From: Stomorhina lunata
Lineage: Eukaryota; Arthropoda; Insecta; Diptera; Rhiniidae
DNA: 64,000 nucleotides
NCBI GenBank assembly: GCA_933228675.1
Contig: OW121741.1
Span: 21,752,701 to 21,816,700 of the forward strand
Direction of reading: 5' to 3'
Under the pieces are notes generated by a model. That model made no database searches. It had not been told where the DNA came from and was given only the letters and a program-made list of their open reading frames with translations. Shown here piece by piece: positions 13,011 through 23,880 of the stretch (position 1 is its first letter; every line of letters starts with the position of its first letter). Both the position numbers and the translations under genes were made by a program.

Positions 13011-13043
13011 AATGTTTTGATGCCATTTTGATGCCAATCGTCG
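12995..13043. repeat. Perfect 20-bp inverted repeat with 9-bp loop
   Basis: The left arm 12995-13014 (CGACGATTGGCATCAAAATG) is exactly complementary to 13024-13043. The left arm begins in the codons for PATIG of the mariner remnant, so the right arm is an inverted re-copy of transposase sequence. Confidence 0.95.
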
Positions 13044-14560
13044 TGCTTTTACAGTAGTTAATAATTTTATTGTATCCATAACCGTTTTTGTTTTATTTAA
13101 AAAAAAATAATTTTGTAGCGCTCTTATTGAAGAACCCTTTATAAGATTTCTATCCATGTTCTATGGAAACAAATTTAATAGGAATTTTATTATGGACTTT
13201 TATTATGAATTCTTATTATTAAATTTTAATCGAATTTTGGATCGAATAGGGATCAAATAAGACCCATTCTAAAGTTTCGTATACAACATCTGTGAAATGG
13301 GTAATTTTTGAAGCCGACATGTAATGGCGACATTCGCGGTGTCGCCAGGGAAATCATCCACGATCTCGGCCGTGGCACTCCTTGTCTGTTGTCCACTTCC
13401 GTGACCCTTACCCTTTCAATACAACATATTTTATATTTGCTACAAAATCGTGGAAGCCATTTTCCATCCCTGATAGAAAAAGAGGAAGTCAGATAATGAC
13501 CATTTATTTAAGAACCGTTAGTTGAGGTTATTTAAGTATTGCCCCTGTTTTTGGTTTAATAAGAAATTGACGTAACTGTTAGATAATTTGCTTAACTAAT
13601 TAAAAAGCATTTCCTCTGGTTTTAAACTTTTAATTAAACAGTTTTTAAATTAAGAAAATAGAAGAAGAAATAAATAACAGTATCTACAAATTAGTATCAA
13701 ATAAAAGAGTTTATACATTAGGGGGCCGTTTTTATTCTCAATTTTTGCTTTTTCAAAGTAGAAGTTTTTTTCCGGAGTGGGTTACTAGCCCGACCGCCTA
13801 ACTTCCAATCAGACAGTGTCCTGGCCATGATGGATACGAGTGAGGATAATCTTCTATAGAACATAACAAGTTATTAGAAAACTTTTCTTATACAAAACAT
13901 TTAAAACTTTTTCTTTGCATACTCAAGCTTTTCCGGTTCAATGACCCTTAAAAACATTTTTCAAAATTATTCAATCTATTTTAGAAACAAAATAATTTTT
14001 CTCTTCAACAAACTACATTTGTATTGAAATTTTAATTTTTCAAAATTTTATTTATTGTTTTGACGTATAATTTGAGTCTTTTGTAAGTTTATATTTAAAC
14101 AATTGTCTGTTATTTATATGAATTCTCTTGTTCTCTGCCTTATATTAATTTTCAAGTATTTGACGAAAGACAAAACAAAAATTTATTAACAAAAAAACTA
14201 CAACTACTTCATTTCAATTACAACAAAACTTAAGTAATAAAATCACCAAAAAAAAAGCCCTATTCAAGTTTTTTTTTTATATTTTGTCGGAGTATTAACA
14301 AAAAAAATTAAAAATGCTGGTGCTTACAATGAGTGCGAGTTCATTGACCGACCCGTTTGGTTGAGTATTGGTCTCTGGATATGGCCCAAAGTAATAACGC
14401 ACGCACACAAATACTGACACACAGTCACACAGATAGCTTCGCATACAACATCATTCAGATTTTGAAATATTAAGAAAGAAATTATGTACTTAAGAAGGCA
14501 AGTGGAAGAAAATTAATGTAAAAATGACAGAAAAATATTTTCCAAATTTTGTTTAACAAA
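13044..14560. other. Intergenic; GC-richer island of unknown origin at 13305-13405
   Basis: AT-rich except for about 100 bp at 13305-13405, which is clearly richer in G/C than its surroundings and may be a transposon scrap. I could not match it to a family on either strand. A second less AT-rich patch is at 13775-13845. No gene is supported. Confidence 0.4.
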
Positions 14561-14563
14561 AAG

Positions 14564-17500
14564 TTTAGTTCTAGTTCAGTTCAGTTCTAGATCAGTTCTA
14601 GTTCAGTTCTAGTTCAGTTCTAGTTCAGTTCTAGTTCAGTTCTAGTTCAGTTCTAGTTCAGTTCTAGTTCAGTTCTAGTTCAGTTCTAGTTCAGTTCTAG
14701 TTCAGTTCTAGTTCAGTTCTAGTTCAGTTCTAGTTCAGTTCTAGTTCAGTTCTAGTACAGTTCTAGTTCAGTTCTAGTTCAGTTCTAGTTCAGTTCTAGT
14801 TCAGTTCTAGTTCAGTTCTAGTTCAGTTCTAGTTCAGTTCTAGTTCAGTTCTAGTTCAGTTCTAGTTCAGTTCTAGTTCAGTTCTAGTTCAGTTCTAGTT
14901 CAGTTCTAGTTCAGTTCTAGTTCAGTTCTAGTTCAGTTCTAGTTCAGTTCTAGTTCAGTTCTAGTTCAGTTCTAGTTCAGTTCTAGTTCAGTTCTAGTTC
15001 AGTTCTAGTTCAGTTCTAGTTCAGTTCTAGTTCAGTTCTAGTTCAGTTCTAGTTCAGTTCTAGTTCAGTTCTAGTTCAGTTCTAGTTCAGTTCTAGTTCA
15101 GTTCTAGTTCAGTTCTAGTTCAGTTCTAGTTCAGTTCTAGTTCAGTTCTAGTTCAGTTCTAGTTCAGTTCTAGTTCAGTTCTAGTTCAGTTCTAGTTCAG
15201 TTCTAGTTCAGTTCTAGTTCAGTTCTAGTTCAGTTCTAGTTCAGTTCTAGTTCAGTTCTAGTTCAGTTCTAGTTCAGTTCTAGTTCAGTTCTAGTTCAGT
15301 TCTAGTTCAGTTCTAGTTCAGTTCTAGTTCAGTTCTAGTTCAGTTCTAGTTCAGTTCTAGTTCAGTTCTAGTTCAGTTCTAGTTCAGTTCTAGTTCAGTT
15401 CTAGTTCAGTTCTAGTTCAGTTCTAGTTCAGTTCTAGTTCAGTTCTAGTTCAGTTCTAGTTCAGTTCTAGTTCAGTTCTAGTTCAGTTCTAGTTCAGTTC
15501 TAGTTCAGTTCTAGTTCAGTTCTAGTTCAGTTCTAGTTCAGTTCTAGTTCAGTTCTAGTTCAGTTCTAGTTCAGTTCTAGTTCAGTTCTAGTTCAGTTCT
15601 AGTTCAGTTCTAGTTCAGTTCTAGTTCAGTTCTAGTTCAGTTCTAGTTCAGTTCTAGTTCAGTTCTAGTTCAGTTCTAGTTCAGTTCTAGTTCAGTTCTA
15701 GTTCAGTTCTAGTTCAGTTCTAGTTCAGTTCTAGTTCAGTTCTAGTTCAGTTCTAGTTCAGTTCTAGTTCAGTTCTAGTTCAGTTCTAGTTCAGTTCTAG
15801 TTCAGTTCTAGTTCAGTTCTAGTTCAGTTCTAGTTCAGTTCTAGTTCAGTTCTAGTTCAGTTCTAGTTCAGTTCTAGTTCAGTTCTAGTTCAGTTCTAGT
15901 TCAGTTCTAGTTCAGTTCTAGTTCAGTTCTAGTTCAGTTCTAGTTCAGTTCTAGTTCAGTTCTAGTTCAGTTCTAGTTCAGTTCTAGTTCAGTTCTAGTT
16001 CAGTTCTAGTTCAGTTCTAGTTCAGTTCTAGTTCAGTTCTAGTTCAGTTCTAGTTCAGTTCTAGTTCAGTTCTAGTTCAGTTCTAGTTCAGTTCTAGTTC
16101 AGTTCTAGTTCAGTTCTAGTTCAGTTCTAGTTCAGTTCTAGTTCAGTTCTAGTTCAGTTCTAGTTCAGTTCTAGTTCAGTTCTAGTTCAGTTCTAGTTCA
16201 GTTCTAGTTCAGTTCTAGTTCAGTTCTAGTTCAGTTCTAGTTCAGTTCTAGTTCAGTTCTAGTTCAGTTCTAGTTCAGTTCTAGTTCAGTTCTAGTTCAG
16301 TTCTAGTTCAGTTCTAGTTCAGTTCTAGTTCAGTTCTAGTTCAGTTCTAGTTCAGTTCTAGTTCAGTTCTAGTTCAGTTCTAGTTCAGTTCTAGTTCAGT
16401 TCTAGTTCAGTTCTAGTTCAGTTCTAGTTCAGTTCTAGTTCAGTTCTAGTTCAGTTCTAGTTCAGTTCTAGTTCAGTTCTAGTTCAGTTCTAGTTCAGTT
16501 CTAGTTCAGTTCTAGTTCAGTTCTAGTTCAGTTCTAGTTCAGTTCTAGTTCAGTTCTAGTTCAGTTCTAGTTCAGTTCTAGTTCAGTTCTAGTTCAGTTC
16601 TAGTTCAGTTCTAGTTCAGTTCTAGTTCAGTTCTAGTTCAGTTCTAGTTCAGTTCTAGTTCAGTTCTAGTTCAGTTCTAGTTCAGTTCTAGTTCAGTTCT
16701 AGTTCAGTTCTAGTTCAGTTCTAGTTCAGTTCTAGTTCAGTTCTAGTTCAGTTCTAGTTCAGTTCTAGTTCAGTTCTAGTTCAGTTCTAGTTCAGTTCTA
16801 GTTCAGTTCTAGTTCAGTTCTAGTTCAGTTCTAGTTCAGTTCTAGTTCAGTTCTAGTTCAGTTCTAGTTCAGTTCTAGTTCAGTTCTAGTTCAGTTCTAG
16901 TTCAGTTCTAGTTCAGTTCTAGTTCAGTTCTAGTTCAGTTCTAGTTCAGTTCTAGTTCAGTTCTAGTTCAGTTCTAGTTCAGTTCTAGTTCAGTTCTAGT
17001 TCAGTTCTAGTTCAGTTCTAGTTCAGTTCTAGTTCAGTTCTAGTTCAGTTCTAGTTCAGTTCTAGTTCAGTTCTAGTTCAGTTCTAGTTCAGTTCTAGTT
17101 CAGTTCTAGTTCAGTTCTAGTTCAGTTCTAGTTCAGTTCTAGTTCAGTTCTAGTTCAGTTCTAGTTCAGTTCTAGTTCAGTTCTAGTTCAGTTCTAGTTC
17201 AGTTCTAGTTCAGTTCTAGTTCAGTTCTAGTTCAGTTCTAGTTCAGTTCTAGTTCAGTTCTAGTTCAGTTCTAGTTCAGTTCTAGTTCAGTTCTAGTTCA
17301 GTTCTAGTTCAGTTCTAGTTCAGTTCTAGTTCAGTTCTAGTTCAGTTCTAGTTCAGTTCTAGTTCAGTTCTAGTTCAGTTCTAGTTCAGTTCTAGTTCAG
17401 TTCTAGTTCAGTTCTAGTTCAGTTCTAGTTCAGTTCTAGTTCAGTTCTAGTTCAGTTCTAGTTCAGTTCTAGTTCAGTTCTAGTTCAGTTCTAGTTCAGT

Positions 17501-17678
17501 TCTAGTTCAGTTCTAGTTCAGTTCTAGTTCAGTTCTAGTTCAGTTCTAGTTCAGTTCTAGTTCAGTTCTAGTTCAGTTCTAGTTCAGTTCTAGTTCAGTT
17601 CTAGTTCAGTTCTAGTTCAGTTCTAGTTCAGTTCTAGTTCAGTTCTAGTTCAGTTCTAGTTCAGTTCTAGTTCAGTTC
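14564..17678 (-). repeat. 3.1-kb near-perfect 11-bp minisatellite (TTCAGTTCTAG)
   Basis: About 283 head-to-tail copies of TTCAGTTCTAG. Departures seen are at the very start (AGATCAG at about 14589) and one TAGTACAG unit near 14755. It is the reverse complement of the 10.1-10.73 kb array. Because 11 is not a multiple of 3, the TAG in the unit closes all three forward frames. Confidence 0.97.
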
Positions 17679-18778
17679 TGATTCTAGTTCTGTTTCTAGT
17701 TCTGATTCTAGTTCTGTTTCTAGTTCTGATTCTAGTTCTGTTTCTAGTTCTGATTCCAGTTCTGATTCTAGTTCTGCTTCCCGTTCCGATTCTGGTTCTA
17801 ATTTTAATTCTTATTCAAGTTATGATTCTCGTTCAGATTCTAGTTCTAATTCTAGTTCTGTTTCTAGTTCCGATTATAGTTCCGATTCTAGTTCTGATTC
17901 TATTTCTGATTCTAGTTTTTATTTCAGTTCTGATTCTAGAACAGTTTCTAGCTCCGATTCAGGTTCTGATTCCAGTTCTTATTCTGGTTCCGATTCTAGT
18001 TCTGATTATTGTTCTGTTTCTAGTTCTGCTACTAGTTCTGTTTCTAGTTCAGATTCTAATTCTTATTCCAGTTCTGTTTCTAGTTCACTTCTAGGTTCTG
18101 ATTCTAGTTCTTATTCTAGTTCTGATTCCAGTTCTGATTCTTGTTCTGATTCTAGTTCTGATTCTAGTTCTGTTTCTAATTCCGATTCAAGTTCCGATTC
18201 TAGTTCTAATACAAGCTCTGATTCCAGTTCAGATTCTAGTTCTGATTATGGTTCCGATTCTTATTCTGATTCTAGTTCTGATTCCGGTTCTGTTTCTAGT
18301 TCCGATTCTTGTTCTGTTTTTTGTTCCGATTCTAGTTCTGATTCTTGTTCTGTTTTTAGTTCAGATTCTTATTCTGATTTTAGTTTTGATTCAAGGTCTG
18401 ATTCAAGTTCTGATCCTAGTTTTGATTCTAGTTATGATTCCAATTTCGTTTCTGGTTCTGATTCTAGTTCTGATTGTAGTTCTGTTTCTAGTTCCGATTC
18501 AAGTTCTGATTCCAGTTCTAATTCTAGTTCTGATTTTAGTCCCGATTCTAGATCTGTTTCTAGTTCTGTTTCTAGTTCTGATTCTGGTTCAGATTCTTGT
18601 TCCGATTCTAGTTCTATTTCTAGTTCTGATTCTACTTCCTATTCTGGTTCTGAATTAGGTTCTGATTCTAGCTTCAATTTTATTTCAGATTCCAGTTCTG
18701 ATTCGAATTCTGATTCTATATCTGTTTCTAGTTCTAATTCTGGTTTTGACTTTTGTTATAATTTTAGTTCTAAAAACT
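17679..18778 (-). repeat. 12-bp minisatellite (TAGTTCTGATTC type), reverse
   Basis: Degenerate 12-bp units TAGTTCTGATTC with TAGTTCTGTTTC and TAGTTCCGATTC variants, directly continuing the 11-bp array. The 12-base period keeps frames open at 17822-18094 and 18248-18658, giving LVLILVLIPV-like peptides; these are not genes. Confidence 0.93.
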
Positions 18779-20019
18779 TTACACTCAAAAAATTCGCTCT
18801 ATAATCAAAACATTTAATGAATCAATAAATCAATCATTTCTTTAATAACTCAAATCTGGTAAATAAATTATTATAATTTCTGCTTTTTAAAGATAAGCAG
18901 GTGACTCATTCTTTTCAAAAAATCAAATTAAGTGAAGCCCTTAATTTTTTTAAGTAGCTAACGCCAATTCCAAAATTTATTCCAATTTCACAACCCCCCA
19001 AAATTTCAATCGATAATTTTTTTTTTTGGTATAGGGCGAAATTAAGTGCATTTCTGTTTCATTTCAAAAAAACAGATGATTCAAAATTATTTTTACAGAA
19101 TTATAGCCGGCATTATTTGGAAAATATTGTAAAGTCTGAAAAAGATAAAGTTCAAAAACCCTGAGTTTGAGTCAGTTGAGATAGAGAAAAAGTGTTTAAG
19201 AGCGGGGGAAGTTATAAATTGGAAGAGCTTTTTTGTGGTATGAAGTATATAGGGAATTTTTTGTGAATTTTTGGTCGCAAATTGAAATTTTTTTAATACC
19301 TTTTTCATAGTTTTTTTTAGAAGATTTTTTTTTTCATATTTGATTTAAATTTGTTTTAATTTAATTCGAAATTGAGGTTAGAAATTTTCTTTTTTATTTA
19401 TTTAATTTTTTTCTTTTTTAGTAGGTTTTAAAACTGTTTGAAATTTCCCTTTAGAATCTTGGACTTTCCTCTACTTTTTTCGAATGCTTTTCAAATATTT
19501 CATCTCTTTTTCTCTCTTTCCATATTTTCTCTCTTTATATTAGTTTTTGTGTTAGAAATTTCTCTTTTCTTGTTGGAATTCTTATTAGTTATAAATTTTG
19601 AGTGTAAGATCTAATGTGATTCTAACGAAAAAATTTCCCATTATCATGCAGCAAATGGCCACACTATTGAACTACCAGAAGAGCTGGCAACACTGTTTGT
19701 AAGGGAAATCACTCACTCTCTCTCTCTCTCTCTATCACTAAAATTCTCTTTGTAATTGAAAACCCATTAGAAAAAAGTAAATAAACAATAAAATAAGAGA
19801 ATTAAAGTAAAAATTTGAAAATTCTAATAAATGGGAAATTTAGTGCTATACATTTCGTTTAAGGTTTTTAAAGATTTTTGAAATTTTTTAATTCAAATTT
19901 AAAAAAATTTCTTATATTTTCTGTTTCTCTCCCATTATATTTTAACTTCTCTTCTAAGACTTTTTTTATACTTCCCCGAAATTCTTATACGATTTTCATT
20001 TTGAGTCAAAATTTTGAAA
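18779..20019. other. AT-rich intergenic stretch upstream of small ORFs
   Basis: No domain-bearing ORF. A CT dinucleotide run at 19715-19733 follows a less AT-rich patch at 19640-19710. Confidence 0.5.
19715..19733. promoter_or_regulatory. (CT)n run, possible GAGA-factor site
   Basis: Nineteen bases of alternating CT. In Drosophila, (GA)n/(CT)n runs are bound by GAGA factor and are common near promoters. It lies about 290 bp upstream of the first of three small ORFs. It may equally be a neutral microsatellite. Confidence 0.3.
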
Positions 20020-20163
20020 ATGGAAAAACCCTCAGAAAAACCAGCTGCGTCAAATGAGTGGGATTTTTTTACTGCCTCTAACAAAAAGGGAAATATTCTA
20101 ACGAATTTGAGTTGGAAAGTTTTGGGAAATTTGATAAGATTATTTGAAAATTTGGGTGGTTAG
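20020..20163 (+). CDS. Candidate small protein, 47 aa
   Basis: ATG in the good insect context GAAAATGG opens a frame of 47 codons ending in TAG. The peptide starts MEKPSEKPAASNEWDFF and ends WKVLGNLIRLFENLGG, so it has a charged, Pro/Ser-rich N-terminus and a short amphipathic C-terminal segment. The nucleotide composition is visibly less AT-rich than its flanks. It is the first of three small ORFs on the same strand within 1.2 kb, and shares the Asn/Ser/Trp-rich flavour of the third. No known family is recognised. It could be a real smORF, a decayed exon, or chance; transcription evidence is absent. Confidence 0.35.
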   Translation: MEKPSEKPAASNEWDFFTASNKKGNILTNLSWKVLGNLIRLFENLGG

Positions 20164-20397
20164 TAAAAGATTTTTATAAAACTCTACCTTTAGTCGGGTA
20201 CTTACAAGCGAACATTGAACTTCTAAAAAACGGCAAAGAAAAGAAAACGGAAAATTTTTCCAAAACAAAATTTGGGGGGGGGGAAACAAAAAAAAATTTT
20301 AAAATAAAAAAAATTAAAGGGGATTTAAATATAGAACAAAAATATGTGTAAAATTTAATAAAAAATTTTTTTTCAAGAAAAATATGTAAATAATGTA

Positions 20398-20685
20398 ATG
20401 CCTCGCATTTCAAAATCTTCTAACTCCCATGATTTTTTAACAAATATGAATGATATTTTAAATTCATTTCAAAAAATGCGTTTAAATAAAAAATTAAAAA
20501 CAACCCCCAACTCCCCCATAAAAATACGTACAAACAGCAGCAGTTCTTCGAACGCCTCAAACACGGGCGCGCCTCCCTCACCGCCCTTGGATCAGCAAAC
20601 TAAGGATTTGAAAAAGATATTGAAATTATTAAAGAAACATGTTAAAAAACAGATAATACTAAAGAAAACCAAAATTTTGATATAA
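20398..20685 (+). CDS. Candidate small basic protein, 95 aa
   Basis: Frame from ATG 20398 to TAA, 95 codons. The N-terminal half carries Ser/Asn runs (about residues 45-55) and an APPSPP segment; the C-terminal third is a Lys/Leu-rich helix-like stretch (KDLKKILKLLKKHVKKQ), strongly basic and amphipathic. The middle, 20530-20620, is much richer in G/C (ACGGGCGCGCC) than the nearly pure A/T flanks, which is what a real coding segment would show. The start context is weak (TGTAATG). AATAAA lies just after the stop. No family is recognised. The Lys-rich tail lies in A-rich DNA and could be compositional. Confidence 0.35.
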   Translation: MPRISKSSNSHDFLTNMNDILNSFQKMRLNKKLKTTPNSPIKIRTNSSSSSNASNTGAPPSPPLDQQTKDLKKILKLLKKHVKKQIILKKTKILI

Positions 20686-20689
20686 AAAA

Positions 20690-20860
20690 AATCTAAATAA
20701 AAAAATTTGAAAACAAAAAAAAATTAAATAAAAAATTTTGAAAAGAAAAAAATTTTAATAAAGAATTTTAAAAAGAAAAAAAATTAATAAAAAATTTTGA
20801 AAACAAAAAAATTTAATGAAAAAAATTTGAATAATCATAATAAAGAAAATTAAATTGATC
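20690..20860. repeat. A-rich degenerate ~30-bp repeats
   Basis: AAAATTTTGAAAA and AATAAA blocks recur roughly every 28-32 bp between the second and third small ORFs; low complexity. Confidence 0.5.
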
Positions 20861-21028
20861 TAAAAAAAAAGTCGTTTTAAAAAAATTATTTTGATATACA
20901 AAAGTTACGAATTATATATCCCCCCAAAAAAAGCAATTTTTCAAGACTGATTTTCAATAAATGGACTGATTTTTTTCAAAATAAAAACCAAAAATAATTT
21001 TAAAACAAACAAATATTATAAACAAAAA

Positions 21029-21217
21029 ATGTCTGAAACTTCCTCTAACCCGGCTTCGAATACAAATGCCTCTAAAGCTTGGCCCAAAGAACAAAATTGG
21101 CTTAAAGATGTGCTCTCCAAATCGGGCACGGAATTAGTACATTTAACTGCCAATAAGGCAGTTAAAATAACTAAGAAAGTGGTTAAACAAAATGAAAAGG
21201 GTGAGTCCCACATTTAA
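21029..21217 (+). CDS. Candidate small protein, 62 aa (or first exon)
   Basis: ATG in the strong context CAAAAAATGT starts a 62-codon frame ending in TAA. The peptide begins MSETSSNPASNTNASKAW and continues with an amphipathic region containing WLKDVLSKSG and ANKAVKITKKVVKQ. Codon-like composition (GCC, TCC, CTC, ACG, GTG) contrasts sharply with 15-20% GC-looking flanks, so this is the most convincing of the three small ORFs. A GTGAGT donor-like sequence at 21199-21204 (after GAAAAGG) means it could instead be the first coding exon of a spliced gene. AATAAA follows the stop directly. No homologue is recognised. Confidence 0.45.
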   Translation: MSETSSNPASNTNASKAWPKEQNWLKDVLSKSGTELVHLTANKAVKITKKVVKQNEKGESHI

Positions 21218-21389
21218 TAAAAAACCAAAAAAAAAAAAATACTCAAATGGATTATACAAAGATATAAACTTCAAATACTGATAACTTCAAAATTAAACTC
21301 GAAAGAAATTTAAAAATTTTCTAAAATTAATAAATGAAAAGTTTAAAAAATAGGTCTGAAATTAGAAAACCTTAAAACCTGATTAACAT

Positions 21390-21512
21390 GGGGTTTTTAT
21401 AACTGAAGTGGTTGACGATTGAATGAAATTTACATGTATTTTGTTTTTGTTACAATAACAAAACACATGTAAATTTCACCCAATCGTCAGCTGCTTTAGT
21501 TATATAAACATC
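21390..21512. repeat. Imperfect hairpin, arms about 50 bp (MITE-like)
   Basis: Left arm 21394-21444 (ATAACTGAAGTGGTTGACG ... TTTACATGTATTTTGT) pairs with right arm 21458-21508 (ACAAAACACATGTAAATTT ... CGTCAGCTGCTTTAGTTAT) with few mismatches and a short loop. The arms make up nearly the whole element, as in a small fold-back MITE. Confidence 0.75.
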
Positions 21513-22760
21513 ACATACAATTTTGATTTAGAGGGTTACAATTTTTTATTTCAAAATACGAAAATTTTTAATCAAAAATTTCCGTTCAGAAAATGCAAAA
21601 TATGAAATTGGACTTTTATAAAAAAAATACGAAAAAACGTAATCAAAAATTTCCATTAAAAAAATCCAAAATAACATAATTCGCTTTTTCGCGAATAAAT
21701 TCGCCCAGAAAGTGCCAGAAACTCTCTTTTTTATATTATGAAAATGAAATAACTTTGCGAGAGACGAAACGAAAATTTCGTTTAAAAAAATACAAAATAA
21801 GACAATTTGCTTATTCGCGACTGATTCGCCCAGAAATTGCTTAAAGAAACTCTCAGTTTTTTGTAAATATTAGAGAAAGTAAAACTATAAAAGAGAAGAA
21901 AGATGGAGCTAATTAGCTGCGAGAAAGAGATAGCAAATAATTTTGAAAGAGTTATATGTATTAAATGTATTGTTTCTCTTTAGTGCGCAGGTTTTGTAAT
22001 AGCGGTCATTGACCTTAGATCCACTTAAAAGCTCTAACAAATAAACGCAAAGGGTCTTAAAATTGGATTAATTAAAGTAACATCTGGATTTTGTCGAAAG
22101 TTTCTACAATATTTTTAATATGGTTCTAGAAAAATATTTTCAAAATTGTGTTCATGAAGATATCGTTTGGTAAAATACTCGGAATAATTCTAATTTATAA
22201 CTTTGCAATATCGACATAACCTAAAATTGGTCGTCGAAATTAAATTTGTTATTTTAGGGGCCCTTATGAAAACTTTTTATATTAAAGTTGTAGAATAGTA
22301 TTAAGTTCTTATATTTCAAGACAAAAATCGGCTTGGTCACTTATTCCAAAATAGTAAAAGATGGACCTGGTATGTAACTTTTGATAATACCGTCTTATAT
22401 TTTAACTATTTTGTTATATCACAAGAATTGAAGAATTGTATTAAGAACTGAAATAGTATTAGAATCTGAACTAGAAACAAAGCTAAAGAAAGAATTAGAA
22501 CTTGATTCAAAATTATAATTAAAACTTTCTGTATCAAAAATCGGAGCTAATATCGGAAATAATATTTTAACTAACGAAACAACCCTAATCCGAAATAGAC
22601 TCTAAACTAGAATCATAACCAGAAAAGGAACTAGGATGAGACCTAGCAGTAGAACCTGATAAAGATATGATCAGAACAAGAGTAATATATTACTTAGAAC
22701 ATGTCTACCTAATATCCTAATTCCGGGACTTAAATTTATACAAAAGATCTTATTAAAAGT
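21513..22760. other. Intergenic with relics of 12-bp repeat
   Basis: 21590-21850 carries two similar stretches (TTCGCGA...TTCGCCCAGAAA) about 130 bp apart. 22435-22690 is scattered with ACTAGAATCA-type motifs from the 12-bp minisatellite family. No gene is seen. Confidence 0.45.
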
Positions 22761-22762
22761 CC

Positions 22763-23070
22763 AATAAACTTATATCGGGAACTAAACTTTACATCGGTTC
22801 TTACACTATATAACAACTAAACATTTTTGGAGGGAAGTGATTCCGGAATACAACTGGTTTTTATAATTTTTGGGCAGTTTTCGAGATATTTTTGACGAAA
22901 ATTTAGAATTAAGGGGCATTAAAAGTCTAATAAACTTATATCGGAAATTAAACCTGACATCGGTTCTTACACTACACAACAAATAAACATTTTTGAGGGG
23001 AAGTGATACCGGAAAACAACTTGTTTTTATAATTTTAGAGCAGTTTTCGAAATATTTTTGATGAAAATTA
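22763..23070. repeat. Two ~165-bp tandem copies
   Basis: 22763-22908 and 22928-23069 share AATAAACTTATATCGG, then ACATCGGTTCTTACACTA, then AAACATTTTTG, then TTTTTATAATTTT and CAGTTTTCGA blocks in the same order, diverged by roughly one base in ten by eye. Confidence 0.8.
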
Positions 23071-23376
23071 TTGTCAGCCTTGCGCTTTTTTCCCGCATTT
23101 TGAGCAATCGGTTTTATTTACGTTGGGCTAATGCTTAAGCCGTTCTTGTCATGGCACTATTTACTTCATTCTTTAAATTTGCACTCAGATTTATAATGCC
23201 CTATGTATCATCTGTAATATATGGCTTCTTGGATGTGTTCTTGTAGCCTAAGTGCTTTTCTGCTGCCTTAGTTATGATATTTTTATTGTGAACCCATCTA
23301 TTACTCCCAATACCTCTTCATGGAAGGAGTCCCTGATGTCGTTGGTGAAATGAAATATGCGCTGAGAGTCCCAATG

Positions 23377-23880
23377 ACTGACAGCACGACTTAGCACGAT
23401 TTCGAATTACCTTTCAAGTTCCAGATGAACTAGGATATGTTACATACCTCTAGCGAGACAGCTACGAACGCAACTCAGCAAATTATAGGTGATTGTCTGT
23501 GCAATTTTGCATTCATTCAAGGCAGTTGTGTAAACATTTAGATAGGAAACGTTCTCACAGATTATTGGCCAGATATTGGAGCTTTTAAAAGCTATTCGAT
23601 TAGTTCAAAGGGAGGAGTAGTAGCACAATTGATTTTATAGTCTTAGTGAGTACGATAACTGTACGACTAAGCGCTACTTCGAATTACCTTTCAAGTTCCA
23701 GATAAACTAGAATCTGTTGACATGCCTCTAGCGAGAGAGAGTGCAATTCAGCTAATGATTGGCGGTCGTCTGTGCAATTTTGCGGCAGTTGTGGCCACAT
23801 TTTGATATGAAACGTTCTTACAGATTAATGACGCTATCATGGCCCGATGTTGAGAGGATTTTAAAGACAAATAGTTCTGC
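23377..23880. repeat. Two diverged direct copies of a ~230-bp segment
   Basis: Copy 1 (about 23390-23640) and copy 2 (about 23660-23880) both contain TTCGAATTACCTTTCAAG, then CTAGCGAGA, then TCTGTGCAATTTTGC, then GAAACGTTCT and CAGATTA. Composition is less AT-rich than its surroundings, so it is probably a transposon remnant; protein family not identified. Confidence 0.65.

Noticed and set aside
17822..18658. Open frames of 90 and 136 codons encoding LVLILVPILVLI-like hydrophobic peptides
   Set aside because: They arise because the 12-bp repeat unit is a multiple of three and lacks stops in that phase. No start, codon or splice support.
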